A stretch of DNA of 44,820 nucleotides from contig DASSAK010000039.1 in the NCBI GenBank assembly GCA_035685445.1, forward strand, positions 1 through 44,820, read 5' to 3'. Below the pieces are notes generated by a model that worked only from the letters and a program-made list of their open reading frames with translations, was not told where the DNA came from and did not search any database. Positions 1 to 7,596 of this stretch are shown in pieces. Position 1 is the first letter of the stretch. Each line of letters opens with the position of its first letter. Made by a program: the position numbers and the translations under genes. The DNA comes from DRGT01 sp035685445. Its GTDB lineage: Archaea > Thermoproteota > Nitrososphaeria > Nitrososphaerales > Nitrosopumilaceae.

Positions 1-4
1 ATAC

Positions 5-253
5 ATGGAAACTTATGTATTGTTAACTTGCAATCCAGGTCACGAAAAGGAAATAATTACACATCTAAAAAGCATGCCAGAAGTAATGGAGGTAAATGGG
101 ATTTGGGGCAAGTATGATATTTTTGTCAAAGTGACGTTTGATGATCCGTTTGATTCAGAAAAGTTTACAGGAAAACTAAGAAAAATTGAAAACATTACAA
201 GTACTTACACAATGCCGGTTTTGTATGGACAGGGCGGTTCCATTGATGATTAA
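5..253 (+). CDS. Stand-alone Lrp/AsnC ligand-binding (RAM) domain protein
   Basis: An 82-residue protein that consists only of the C-terminal effector-binding domain of Lrp/AsnC regulators, with no helix-turn-helix. The beta-alpha-beta-beta-alpha-beta pattern is visible: YVLLTCNPG (strand 1), helix KEIITHLKS, then VMEVNGIWGKYDIFVKV, where the G-x-Y-D-x-x-V-K-V core is the family hallmark. Such small proteins usually form oligomers that bind amino acids or similar ligands and can associate with full-length Lrp proteins. The ATG at 5 lies at the window edge, so any promoter is outside. Its stop overlaps the start of the next microprotein, suggesting translational coupling. A second paralogue lies at 23927. 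The family call is firm; the ligand is unknown. Confidence 0.85.
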   Translation: METYVLLTCNPGHEKEIITHLKSMPEVMEVNGIWGKYDIFVKVTFDDPFDSEKFTGKLRKIENITSTYTMPVLYGQGGSIDD

Positions 254-377
254 GTGTTCAGATTGTAATTGTGTGCCATATGAATGCAAATTAAGTTCAT
301 CAGAAAGAGAATGTCCAAATTGTATATGGGATGAATGTTGTTGCTGGTTTTCAATTAACAATCCTAAAAATGAGTGA
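246..377 (+). CDS. Cysteine-rich microprotein (43 aa), putative metal binder
   Basis: The ATG at 246 overlaps the last 8 nt of the preceding Lrp-domain gene. The reading frame extends upstream, but the overlap start gives a compact 43-residue protein with nine cysteines (positions 4, 7, 9, 14, 23, 26 and a CCC run at 31-33). CxxCxC near the N-terminus and CPNC later resemble zinc- or copper-binding microproteins. A similarly Cys-dense 34-residue protein is at 28070. I do not recognise a named family. Metal binding is inferred from Cys spacing only. The overlap suggests co-expression with the upstream Lrp-like domain. Confidence 0.6.
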   Translation: MIKCSDCNCVPYECKLSSSERECPNCIWDECCCWFSINNPKNE

Positions 378-458
378 TTTTTTTGTTTTTAATCTATGAA
401 AAACAAAAATGATAATTACATGATTTTTTTAATTGAATTAATCAGTATGGAAATCTAA

Positions 459-1142
459 ATGAAATGGCACTTTGAGGATTTTATTTATGGCTCAATAGAT
501 GGGGCGGTTACAACTTTTGCAGTTGTTGCAGGAGTTGTTGGAGCATCACTAGAAACATCAATCATACTAATTCTTGGTTTTGCGAATTTGTTTGCTGACG
601 GCTTTTCAATGGCAGTTGGAAACTTTCAGGCGGCCAAGGCAAGAAAGGAATTCATTGACAAAGAGAGAAAAAAAGAAGAGTGGGAAATTGATCATATGGC
701 AGATGAAGAAAGGCAAGAGATTCGTGATATTTATGCAGAAAAGGGATTCAAAGACAAGTTACTAGAAGACATTGTACAAGTAATTACACAAAGAAGAAAG
801 ATTTGGGTAGATACGATGATGAAAGAAGAGCTTGGATTAATCGAAGATGGAAAAAAGCCAGTCGATACTGCTGTGAGCACATTTGTTGGATTTAATGTGA
901 TTGGATTGATTCCATTAATTCCGTTTATTTTTCTACACATTTCTGGAATAGGGTTATCCGTTTCTACAACGTTTGTATTGTCTGTAATTTCAACTGGATG
1001 TGCATTTTTTATAATAGGATTGATTAAGGGAAAAATTGTTAAGAAATCTCTTTGGTGGTCTGGAGCATCTACACTTTTTGCTGGAGGAATTGCGGCAACG
1101 GTTGCGTACGTAGTAGGATTCTGGTTAAGTACATTAATTTAA
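459..1142 (+). CDS. VIT1/CCC1-family iron/manganese transporter
   Basis: A 227-residue membrane protein of the vacuolar iron transporter (VIT1/CCC1, DUF125) family, which moves Fe2+ or Mn2+ out of the cytoplasm, usually against protons. The first helix carries YGSIDGAVTTFAVVAGVVGAS and the second FANLFADGFSMAVGNF; both match the conserved metal-path helices with D and M residues. Residues 65-130 form the charged cytoplasmic metal-binding helices, rich in Glu (EEWEIDHMADEE, KEELGL). Three more hydrophobic helices follow. Length is typical. It is monocistronic, with an AT-rich promoter in the 80-nt gap upstream. Which metal is carried cannot be decided from sequence. Confidence 0.9.
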   Translation: MKWHFEDFIYGSIDGAVTTFAVVAGVVGASLETSIILILGFANLFADGFSMAVGNFQAAKARKEFIDKERKKEEWEIDHMADEERQEIRDIYAEKGFKDKLLEDIVQVITQRRKIWVDTMMKEELGLIEDGKKPVDTAVSTFVGFNVIGLIPLIPFIFLHISGIGLSVSTTFVLSVISTGCAFFIIGLIKGKIVKKSLWWSGASTLFAGGIAATVAYVVGFWLSTLI

Positions 1143-1181
1143 AATTTCAAAAATAATAATCAGCATGTTTTTCATAAAATC

Positions 1182-1634
1182 ATGGCTAATGTTGCAATCA
1201 AAAAGGCATCAAAAAACGATATTCCTATAATTCTAGGATTGTTATACGAACTTGGAAGACCAAGACCTCAAAATGACAATGATGTTGATGTTTTTAGAAA
1301 ACTTGTAAAAAAGTACATTTCAGATTCAGACAAGCAAATTTTGATTGCAATAAACAATGATGTTGAGATTGTAGGAATGGTCAGCATTGTATTTCTTTCT
1401 AGACTAAATCAAGTAAATTACGAAATGTACATTCCTGAATTAATTGTTACAGAAGAATATCAGAACAAAGGAATTGGAGAAAAACTTGTAAAATCTTGTA
1501 TTGAGCTGGCCAAGGAAAAAAAATGTCACAGGATTAGACTTGAATCTGCAAATAAGCGAACAGAGTCTCACAAGTTTTACAAAAAATTAGGATTTAGTCA
1601 GTCTTCTCTTTCTTTTACAAAAAACCTGCATTGA
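1182..1634 (+). CDS. GNAT-family N-acetyltransferase
   Basis: A 150-residue single-domain GNAT acetyltransferase. It begins VAIKKASKNDIPIILGLLYELG (strand 1 and helix 1) and contains the acetyl-CoA pyrophosphate-binding motif A at about residues 84-100, ELIVTEEYQNKGIGEKLV, with the Q/R-x-x-G-x-G/A signature as QNKGIG. The C-terminal HKFYKKLGF is the conserved motif B, in which Tyr often acts as general acid. The acceptor substrate is unknown; candidates include protein N-termini, antibiotics or small metabolites. It lies 39 nt after the VIT gene in the same direction and may be co-transcribed with it. Confidence 0.88.
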   Translation: MANVAIKKASKNDIPIILGLLYELGRPRPQNDNDVDVFRKLVKKYISDSDKQILIAINNDVEIVGMVSIVFLSRLNQVNYEMYIPELIVTEEYQNKGIGEKLVKSCIELAKEKKCHRIRLESANKRTESHKFYKKLGFSQSSLSFTKNLH

Positions 1635-1741
1635 TAGAATTCAGCTACAAAACCAAGTGTTTTTGATTATATTTGCACTTTTCATCAACCAACAATGCGC
1701 TGTAGAGATAGTAGTTTTAGATGATTAGTGTTAGATTCAAA

Positions 1742-1888
1742 CTATCGCAAGGATTTTCTTAATTGTTCATTCACAATTTGTGAAAAACTTACATTTCCAC
1801 TTGCCTTCAAAAGTTTTTTTGCTTGAAGATGTTTTAGTTTTTTTACTATATCCTCATCCACTACAACTGAAATTCTTTTCAGTGCCAA
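1742..1888 (-). CDS. Small ribbon-helix-helix DNA-binding protein (TTG start)
   Basis: A 48-residue minus-strand frame beginning TTG-GCA-CTG-AAA, giving MALKRISVVVDEDIVKKL... and ending in VNEQLRKSLR. The N-terminal beta strand RISVVVD, followed by two helices with G-N-V-S-F-S-Q-I-V between them, is the MetJ/Arc/CopG ribbon-helix-helix pattern. A paralogue with the same MALKR start and a GTG codon lies at 26438; the shared start and layout support the reality of both. A TATA-like AT run (gaataaaaa at 1913-1921 on the plus strand) lies about 29 nt upstream, consistent with a leaderless transcript. It is probably a transcriptional repressor or antitoxin-like regulator; no toxin partner is adjacent. 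Confidence 0.68.
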   Translation of the reverse strand: MALKRISVVVDEDIVKKLKHLQAKKLLKASGNVSFSQIVNEQLRKSLR

Positions 1889-1933
1889 CCCCAATTCAAG
1901 CCTATTGTCTTAGAATAAAAATGCTTCATTTTA

Positions 1934-1949
1934 TTTCCATTTGTGGAAA
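1934..1949. promoter_or_regulatory. Perfect inverted repeat upstream of RHH gene (candidate operator)
   Basis: TTTCCA (1934-1939) and TGGAAA (1944-1949) form a perfect 6-bp inverted repeat with a 4-nt spacer. It lies 46-61 nt upstream of the TTG start of the ribbon-helix-helix gene, just upstream of its presumed TATA element. RHH dimers bind short inverted or tandem repeats and often autoregulate, so this is a plausible operator. In AT-rich DNA the chance rate of such a repeat is not negligible. The rest of the 1635-2095 gap shows no further gene. Confidence 0.35.
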
Positions 1950-2095
1950 AAGGTAATATGATATGAAGTCATTGAGTTCTTAACATATTAGAAAATATTT
2001 GTAAAATTTCTAAATTTTTCTTGGATTTAATTAGTTTTAAACAAATGGTATGAGTTGGATTATGGATTAAAAATGATGAATATTATGATTTTTAC

Positions 2096-2104
2096 ATTTA
2101 TAAT
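2096..2104 (+). promoter_or_regulatory. TATA box of rhodanese gene
   Basis: The run tttataata at 2096-2104 is centred about 28 nt before the ATG at 2128, the spacing expected if transcription starts at the start codon. This favours the ATG over the in-frame TTG at 2119. Confidence 0.55.
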
Positions 2105-2127
2105 ATTGAATTGATAGATTGCAAGTC

Positions 2128-2424
2128 ATGGCTGAAAAAATATCTGCAAACGATCTAAAGGCGAGAAAATCTGAATTTGTCATAATCGATGTAAGAGAAA
2201 AGGATGAGCTTGAAAATGGGAAGATTGAAGGTTCAGTTCACATGCCATTAGGTTTGGTAATTAGAAACGTAAAGAAAAAGCAAATTGAGGATTTGAAAGG
2301 CAAGAAAATTTGTACATATTGTGGAAGTGGATATAGGGGAAATATTGCAGCAGATGAGCTAAACAAGGAGGGATTTAATGCCGTAACACTTGAAGGCGGA
2401 TTCCCTTCTTGGAATATATCTTAA
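2128..2424 (+). CDS. Single-domain rhodanese (sulfurtransferase)
   Basis: A 98-residue rhodanese domain that transfers sulfane sulfur through a cysteine persulfide. Visible are VIIDVREKDELENGKIEGSVHMPL (the CDC25-like DVR-x-x-x-E motif and the H-x-P strand) and the active loop C-G-S-G-Y-R-G at about residues 67-73, with catalytic Cys and loop Arg intact, followed by AADEL and the terminal LEGGFPSW. An in-frame TTG three codons upstream would add three residues, but the TATA position favours this ATG. The gene stands alone between two AT-rich gaps, so the sulfur acceptor (thiolation, cyanide, Fe-S assembly) is not indicated. Confidence 0.9.
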   Translation: MAEKISANDLKARKSEFVIIDVREKDELENGKIEGSVHMPLGLVIRNVKKKQIEDLKGKKICTYCGSGYRGNIAADELNKEGFNAVTLEGGFPSWNIS

Positions 2425-2445
2425 ATTTTTTTATAATTTTGCAAA

Positions 2446-2871
2446 TTAATAATGAAAATATGGTTTGACATCCTTTCCTTCTGCATATTGTTTTAAAAGA
2501 ACCATCAAGTGTCCCCAAGTTGTATTACAGTCTACATAGTAACCATCAGTTGATTTCCAATTTTCATGTCGAAATGAGAGAATTGATTGGCCATTTTCTT
2601 TTTTTATCTCAAATGTAATTTGCGTGTCTTTCCACTCATCAACATCTCCTTGACACGTCCATTGGACAAACTTGTTTGGAACAAGCTTATCAATGTGCAT
2701 GTGAAAGACGGTTTCATGTCCTGGAAAACCAAATCTTGAAACAGTTCCTTCCATAGGGGTTGCTTTTGCGTCAGAAGTCCACCAACTTTTGAGTCCCCTT
2801 TCTGTTGTAATTGCATCGTAAATTTTCTCAGGAGCAGCATCAACGAATACACGATGTAGAATTTCTGGCAT
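2446..2871 (-). CDS. AHSA1/START-like (SRPBCC) domain protein
   Basis: A 141-residue protein of the AHSA1 branch of the START-like superfamily. It starts PEILHRVFVDAAPEKIYDAITTERGLKSWWTSDA, with the conserved A-x-x-x-V/I-x-x-A-x-T-x-x-x-L-x-x-W-W pattern. It ends with the W-x-x-x-x-x-GY and WGHLMVLLKQYAEG features usual for this family near the C-terminus. These small proteins form a helix-grip fold with a hydrophobic cavity; the ligand here is not known. The ATG at 2871 is preferred over a TTG one codon upstream. It is convergent with the rhodanese gene, with a 21-nt gap. Confidence 0.85.
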   Translation of the reverse strand: MPEILHRVFVDAAPEKIYDAITTERGLKSWWTSDAKATPMEGTVSRFGFPGHETVFHMHIDKLVPNKFVQWTCQGDVDEWKDTQITFEIKKENGQSILSFRHENWKSTDGYYVDCNTTWGHLMVLLKQYAEGKDVKPYFHY

Positions 2872-2950
2872 CAAGTAATGTCTGAATATTTTTATTTAAA
2901 GAATTTTTCAGAGCAAAAAAAATCAGATGGGGTTTTAACCACCATCTTGT

Positions 2951-3151
2951 TTATCTTGCCCTTTTTGCTTTTCGCTTTACTTTTCGGGCTGTTTTTTTAG
3001 CAGTTTTCTTTGCTTTTCGAGTAGTTTTCTTTGCTTTTCGCTTTACTTTTCCAGCTGCTTTTTTTGCTGTTCTTCGTGTTTTTCGTCTTGTTTTCTTTGC
3101 TTTGCTTTTTGCTTTTCTAGCAGCTTTTTTGACTTTTCTTTTTATAGCCAT
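2951..3151 (-). CDS. Histone-H1-tail-like Lys/Arg/Ala-rich protein
   Basis: A 66-residue protein made almost wholly of Lys, Arg, Ala, Thr and Val. It is built from repeated KAKKT, KVKRKAKK and TARK units, like the C-terminal tail of eukaryotic linker histone H1 and bacterial HctA-like proteins. It contains no acidic residue. I chose the ATG at 3151 (MAIKRKVKK); an upstream in-frame ATG at 3187 would add a 12-residue Cys/His-containing leader that does not resemble the rest. DNA or RNA binding and compaction is inferred from composition. Low complexity makes homology inference weak. It is monocistronic, with a 126-bp upstream gap shared with the divergent gene at 3314. Confidence 0.75.
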   Translation of the reverse strand: MAIKRKVKKAARKAKSKAKKTRRKTRRTAKKAAGKVKRKAKKTTRKAKKTAKKTARKVKRKAKRAR

Positions 3152-3313
3152 ACGAAAAAACTGGTGTGTACATGTTTTTCTATGCAATACATGTATAATT
3201 CTAAACTAAAGTAGTGCAAAAAATTTACATTAAAAATTTAGATTTTGATAAAATTGTACTTTGTTTTGTAAAAACAACCTAAAACATTAATCATGTAAGA
3301 TCTATTTTCATTC

Positions 3314-3964
3314 ATGGTAAATCAGTATTTTGTAAAAACAGCAAGCTTTTTAGATTTTGCAAGACTTGTTTGTGGGTTTAGAAAAGATCCATTGCGAGTT
3401 TATTGCTTTGAATATAAGGAGAAAAAGATTTTTGCAGACAGAAGAACTAGACAAAATTCGATTTTGTATTATTATACTGATGAGATAAAGGATGGAAGAT
3501 ACATTTCATATGATCCACGAGGAGGTTCAGAGATCGCAGATGTTGTCGATACAACAAAAACAGTTTCAAGGTATGCACCTATAATACGGCTAGATTCGTT
3601 GCCGTTTCCAACCAGAACTCCAAAAAAACTTAAAGAAAAATTCAAAACTGCAAGAACCCATGACCTTGGTGATCTTGCCAGACTCACATACAATCCTAAA
3701 CTACCAGAAGAGGTAGAGCTTACTCTAATTTCATTTCCCTACAAGAAAAAGTGGGTTGTAGGATATACCACAGAAATTGAGCTTTTAGATTATGTAAACT
3801 GTTTTAATTACGTAGAAGTTGATGAAGAGCCAAAACATCCATTCTTAAAATATTCAAGCCATGAAGGAAAAGAAATTGAATTTTCTAACAAATTCAGACA
3901 TGGGTATTCATATTTTCCTGTTGTAAAGCTAAAAGAGAATCATCCTATTTTTGGTTTAAAATAA
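3314..3964 (+). CDS. Conserved-type hypothetical protein upstream of proline dehydrogenase
   Basis: A 216-residue soluble protein I do not recognise. It begins MVNQYFVKTASFLDFARLVCGFRKDPLRV and is rich in aromatic and basic residues, with mixed alpha/beta character, no signal peptide and no membrane helix. Isolated motifs such as SYDPRGGSE (residues about 65-73) and FPYKKKWVVGY give no family assignment. Its stop is 12 nt before the proline dehydrogenase start on the same strand, so the two are almost certainly co-transcribed. A role in proline metabolism is possible only by context. Confidence 0.8.
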   Translation: MVNQYFVKTASFLDFARLVCGFRKDPLRVYCFEYKEKKIFADRRTRQNSILYYYTDEIKDGRYISYDPRGGSEIADVVDTTKTVSRYAPIIRLDSLPFPTRTPKKLKEKFKTARTHDLGDLARLTYNPKLPEEVELTLISFPYKKKWVVGYTTEIELLDYVNCFNYVEVDEEPKHPFLKYSSHEGKEIEFSNKFRHGYSYFPVVKLKENHPIFGLK

Positions 3965-3976
3965 TTTGGAATCAAA

Positions 3977-4849
3977 ATGGTTTCTGCAACAAGATTAATG
4001 GAAAAGGTTTTGTTTCGTTTTGCAAGCCAATGGATTGCAGGTGACACAATACATGATGCACTAAAATCTGCAAAACAAGCTTATGGAAATGGCAGACATG
4101 CAATAATTAACAAGCTTGGTGAATATCACACATCAAAAAGGGAAATCAACTCTACTATCAAAGATTACAAGTATATTATATCATCTTATAGAAAATGGAA
4201 GATAAGAGGCGCAATTTCTGTAAAGCCAACGCAGATTGGACTATCAGTTAACAAAAAAGAATGTCTTAAAAATTTTGAAAATATTGTAAAAACTGCGATA
4301 AGGGCTCACGTGTTTGTGTGGATTGACATGGAGTCATCTGAACACACAGATGACACTATAGAAATTTACCAAGACTTGTTTTCACGATATGAAAGACTTG
4401 GAATTGCACTGCAAGCAAACCTAAAGAGAACAAAACATGATTTGATTGACCTTACAACTCATGGTGCAAAAATTCGTCTTGTAAAGGGGGCATACAAAGA
4501 AGATTCTAAAATCGCATTCAAAGAAAAAGAAGATGTTGATAAAAACTATGTCAAATTAATGAGGATTTTATTCAAAGATGCAAACGAGTTTGGAATTGCA
4601 ACACATGATACTGCAATCATTGATAAAGCAAAAAGACTTTCAAAAAAATATAACAAGAAATTCGAATTTCAAATGCTAAAAGGGATTAGAGATGAGATAA
4701 AACCAGAGCTTACAAAAAAGAAATTTGTTGTATCTGATTATATTCCATATGGGACAAACTGGTTACCATACTCTATAAGACGGCTAAAGGAGAGAAAACG
4801 AAACATTTTGCTTCTTGGGAGTTCTTTTATTCAGTCACACAAGGTTTGA
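3977..4849 (+). CDS. Proline dehydrogenase (monofunctional PRODH)
   Basis: A 290-residue FAD-dependent proline dehydrogenase, which oxidises L-proline to 1-pyrroline-5-carboxylate and passes electrons to the respiratory chain. Family signatures are all present: ISVKPTQIGL (about 80-89), the strand WIDMESS (115-121), LVKGAYKE (168-175), EFQMLKGI near 225-235, and the C-terminal YGTNWLPYSIRRLKER, whose R-R pair binds the proline carboxylate. Length matches stand-alone bacterial PRODH rather than fused PutA. The partner P5C dehydrogenase is encoded convergently next door, their 3' ends overlapping by 19 bp. Confidence 0.93.
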   Translation: MVSATRLMEKVLFRFASQWIAGDTIHDALKSAKQAYGNGRHAIINKLGEYHTSKREINSTIKDYKYIISSYRKWKIRGAISVKPTQIGLSVNKKECLKNFENIVKTAIRAHVFVWIDMESSEHTDDTIEIYQDLFSRYERLGIALQANLKRTKHDLIDLTTHGAKIRLVKGAYKEDSKIAFKEKEDVDKNYVKLMRILFKDANEFGIATHDTAIIDKAKRLSKKYNKKFEFQMLKGIRDEIKPELTKKKFVVSDYIPYGTNWLPYSIRRLKERKRNILLLGSSFIQSHKV

Positions 4850-6399
4850 GTTTGCGCCCTCAGAAACTGCTGTAAGTATCTCTCACCGCCAGCTGCCTTT
4901 CCAGAAATTCCTGAATTCTTCCAACCAACAAAAGGTTGTGCCTGAACTAATGCCGCAGTTGTCGCACTAGCTGCTCTGTTTGCATAAACAGTTCCTGCTT
5001 GAATTTTATCAAAAAACTTGTCAAGCTCTTCTTTGTTTTCACTAAATATTCCAGCTGTCAATCCATATTCTGTATCATTTGCCAATCTAATCGCATCATC
5101 AAAGCTTTCAAACTCATCAACACAAACAACTGGCAAAAACAGCTCCTCTTTTACAATCTTGTGATCCTTTGGAAGTTTTGTAATTATTGTTGGCTTTACA
5201 TAATATCCGTGTCTGTAATCGTTTTGCTCAATTGGGGCACCGCCTGAAATAATTTGGCCGTCTTTTTTTGCCAGATCAATTGCCTTAAGATACTTTTCTT
5301 TGGCATCTTTGTTAATTACGGGTCCAAGAAAGGTTTCTTTTTCCCACGGCAACCCAATTTTTAGTGAATCTGTTTTTTCTCTGAGTTTTTTTACAAACTC
5401 TTCTGCAATGCTTTTTTGTACATAGACCCTTGAACATGCACTACATTTTTGCCCGCCATATCCAAATGCTGCACGCATTACACCATCAGTTGCTTTTTCC
5501 AAATCAGCATTTTCTGTTACAATAACTGGGTTTTTGCCACCCATTTCAGAGATAAATGGCTTTACATTTTGTTCTGTGAATTTCTTAAATCCTGAAATTC
5601 CAACATCCCTTGAACCCGTAAATGCAATTCCACTAATCAATGGATGCTCAATCAATGTTTTTCCGACAACGCTTCCTGGTCCTGTGACAAAGTTGATTGC
5701 GCCAGCTGGAATCTCTTTGTAAATCGTTTCTGCAAATTTGAATGAGGATAGTGGCGCATCACTTGCAGGCTTTAGTATTGCAGTGTTACCTGTAATCAGT
5801 GCACCAGTAGTCATTCCAATTGCAATCGCTGATGGAAAGTTAAACGGTGCAATAATTCCCCATGCTCCATATGGTTTCAGAATTGTCTTGGTTTTTTCAT
5901 GTGGATTTGGGTGAGGTGTTTGTTTTTCAAAGCCTTCGTTTTTTTCTAGCTGGTACGCATAAAATCGCATAAAATCAATTGCCTCATCAACGTCATTCAT
6001 TGCTTCTACTCTGTTTTTGCCGTTCTCAAAAGACATTATGGCTGCCAACTGGAATTTTTGTTTTGAAAATTCGTCTGCACAGTTTCTGAAAATTTTTACT
6101 CTTGACTTGTATGGCACCGCACTCCAATTTTCAAAAGCATTGTTTGCTGCATTTATTGCATTAATCGTTTCGTCTTTTGTTGCCTGTGGAAATCTAGCCA
6201 CAACTATTCTGGTATCAGAGGGAGATTTTACATCAAACTTTTCATCAAGAAAGATTTCTTTGCCGTTAATTATGATGGGATATTCTTTTCCGAGGTTTTG
6301 TTTTACAATATCAAGTGCACTTTCAAATTGTGCATCAAATTTATCTTCAGACTTTGTTGCAACTGCTTTGCCCCAAGTGAATTCATTTTCAAACATCAT
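4831..6399 (-). CDS. 1-pyrroline-5-carboxylate dehydrogenase (aldehyde dehydrogenase family)
   Basis: A 522-residue NAD(P)-dependent aldehyde dehydrogenase of the P5CDH/RocA branch, completing proline breakdown to glutamate. The oxyanion Asn lies in PFNFPSA (about 185-191), the nucleotide motif in FTGSRDVG (260-267), the general-base Glu in SEMGGKN (Glu about 285), and the nucleophile in GGQKCSACSR (Cys about 319). The double-Cys context and C-terminal GPFVGWKNSGISGKA-like stretch fit P5CDH. Two adjacent ATGs occur at the start. It overlaps proline dehydrogenase tail to tail; together they form a complete proline-to-glutamate route. The ureohydrolase upstream on the same strand is 18 nt away. 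Confidence 0.92.
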   Translation of the reverse strand: MMFENEFTWGKAVATKSEDKFDAQFESALDIVKQNLGKEYPIIINGKEIFLDEKFDVKSPSDTRIVVARFPQATKDETINAINAANNAFENWSAVPYKSRVKIFRNCADEFSKQKFQLAAIMSFENGKNRVEAMNDVDEAIDFMRFYAYQLEKNEGFEKQTPHPNPHEKTKTILKPYGAWGIIAPFNFPSAIAIGMTTGALITGNTAILKPASDAPLSSFKFAETIYKEIPAGAINFVTGPGSVVGKTLIEHPLISGIAFTGSRDVGISGFKKFTEQNVKPFISEMGGKNPVIVTENADLEKATDGVMRAAFGYGGQKCSACSRVYVQKSIAEEFVKKLREKTDSLKIGLPWEKETFLGPVINKDAKEKYLKAIDLAKKDGQIISGGAPIEQNDYRHGYYVKPTIITKLPKDHKIVKEELFLPVVCVDEFESFDDAIRLANDTEYGLTAGIFSENKEELDKFFDKIQAGTVYANRAASATTAALVQAQPFVGWKNSGISGKAAGGERYLQQFLRAQTQTLCD

Positions 6400-6417
6400 A
6401 CTGCTTTATTTATTACT

Positions 6418-7275
6418 CTATTTTAAACCAGCAGAAAAAATCACTTCTGCAATCATTCTTGATGCTAAATGCGATGTTCTGTCTTTGACATCAAAGCTTG
6501 GGCAAACCTCCATGATGTCCATTCCAACAATTCCATTTTGTGTGATTTTTTTGAGAAGATATACTGCGTCTGTGCTGTTTAGTCCCAGGGGAACTGGGAC
6601 GGACACTCCGGGAGCATATGATGGGTCTATACAATCCATATCAAATGAAACGTATACCTTTTCTCCAATCGTATTTAAAATGGATTCTGAAATTTTTTCT
6701 AGTCCTTTTTTTCGAATATCAAATGGTGTGATGACTTTGATGTTGTGTTTTTTGAGATTATCAAGCTCTTCTTGTTCTGGTGTTCTAATTCCAATTTGAA
6801 TGCTAGATGAGGAGTCAATGTATGGCAATATGTCGTGAAAAACAGAACCATAGTAATTTGTTGTAGAGCTGATAAAATCTGGATGCGCGTCAAAATAAAC
6901 CATGGAAAATTTTCCAATAGTTTCAGAAATTGCTTTAACAATGGGTGTTGTGATGGAATGATCACCACCAATACTAATTGGAGTTTTTGAGTTTGATATT
7001 TTTTTGAACACATTTGGAATTTGTGGTCTGTCTATATTTCCATAATCAAAGATCTTTCTTTGATTAATATTTGAATATGGAAAGCCGAGCGATTTTTTGC
7101 CATCACGTCTATAGGAATCTCTTTCGTTTGATATTTCTCGAATTCTAAAAGGTGCCGCCTCTGTCCCTTTTCTTAGTGCGTGAGATTGAGATTCGTCTGG
7201 AATTCCAAGAACTACAAACTGTGCATCATCTAGCTTGTCAGTATTTGCCCAGCAAATTTTTTCCATATCGTTCAT
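6418..7275 (-). CDS. Ureohydrolase (agmatinase/arginase family)
   Basis: A 285-residue binuclear Mn2+ hydrolase of the arginase/agmatinase superfamily, which releases urea from guanidino compounds. Metal ligands are complete: GGDHS (His about 106), FDAHPD (Asp 129, His 131, Asp 133) and SFDMDCIDP (Asp 212, Asp 214). The loop GSVFHDI holds the substrate-side His typical of agmatinases. The 18-nt gap to the P5C dehydrogenase downstream suggests an operon for arginine/proline-family amino acids. Agmatine, arginine, guanidinobutyrate or formimidoglutamate are all possible substrates; sequence alone does not decide. Confidence 0.9.
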   Translation of the reverse strand: MNDMEKICWANTDKLDDAQFVVLGIPDESQSHALRKGTEAAPFRIREISNERDSYRRDGKKSLGFPYSNINQRKIFDYGNIDRPQIPNVFKKISNSKTPISIGGDHSITTPIVKAISETIGKFSMVYFDAHPDFISSTTNYYGSVFHDILPYIDSSSSIQIGIRTPEQEELDNLKKHNIKVITPFDIRKKGLEKISESILNTIGEKVYVSFDMDCIDPSYAPGVSVPVPLGLNSTDAVYLLKKITQNGIVGMDIMEVCPSFDVKDRTSHLASRMIAEVIFSAGLK

Positions 7276-7323
7276 AATTTTTCAGGCCCTATACTAATCT
7301 TGAAAAGTCATACAGGAATGAAG

Positions 7324-7332
7324 TTAAAAATA
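7324..7332 (+). promoter_or_regulatory. TATA box of ChaB-like gene
   Basis: The run ttaaaaata is centred about 29 nt before the ATG at 7357. It argues against the longer in-frame start at 7300, which would lie upstream of the promoter. Confidence 0.5.
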
Positions 7333-7356
7333 TGGTTATGTGACAATCAAAAAGCA

Positions 7357-7581
7357 ATGCCATATTCAAGCAATAGTAGATTGCCAAAAAGAATCAAAGA
7401 TAACTTGCCGCAAGGTGCACAAACAATTTTTCGCAAAGTGTATAACAGCGCCGAAAAACAATACTCAAAACCAAGCAAAAGAAGAGGCAAAGCATCAAAG
7501 ACTCAAGTGGCAAACAAGGTTGCCTGGGCAGCTGTTAAGAAAAAATACACCAAGAAAAAAGGCGAATGGAAGAGAAAATAA
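7357..7581 (+). CDS. ChaB-family protein
   Basis: A 74-residue ChaB-like protein. It shows the family signature at the N-terminus, MPYSSNSRLPKRIKDNLP, followed by A-Q-x-I-F-R-K-V-Y-N-S-A, and the C-terminal half KVAWAAVKKKYTKKKGEW is also typical. ChaB was named as a regulator of the cation transporter ChaA, but its role in archaea is not established. The protein is strongly basic (RRGKASK, KKKYTKKK). I preferred this ATG over an in-frame ATG at 7300 because of the TATA box at 7324 and because family members start M-P-Y. Confidence 0.85.
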   Translation: MPYSSNSRLPKRIKDNLPQGAQTIFRKVYNSAEKQYSKPSKRRGKASKTQVANKVAWAAVKKKYTKKKGEWKRK

Positions 7582-7596
7582 TCAAAGAACGTATTT

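Noticed and set aside
6017..6799. 260-codon plus-strand frame
   Set aside because: It lies antisense to the P5C dehydrogenase and ureohydrolase genes, whose catalytic motifs are intact; its translation has low-complexity hydrophobic character and no family match.
7300..7356. Longer start for the ChaB-like protein
   Set aside because: It lies upstream of the TATA box, and the family starts at M-P-Y.
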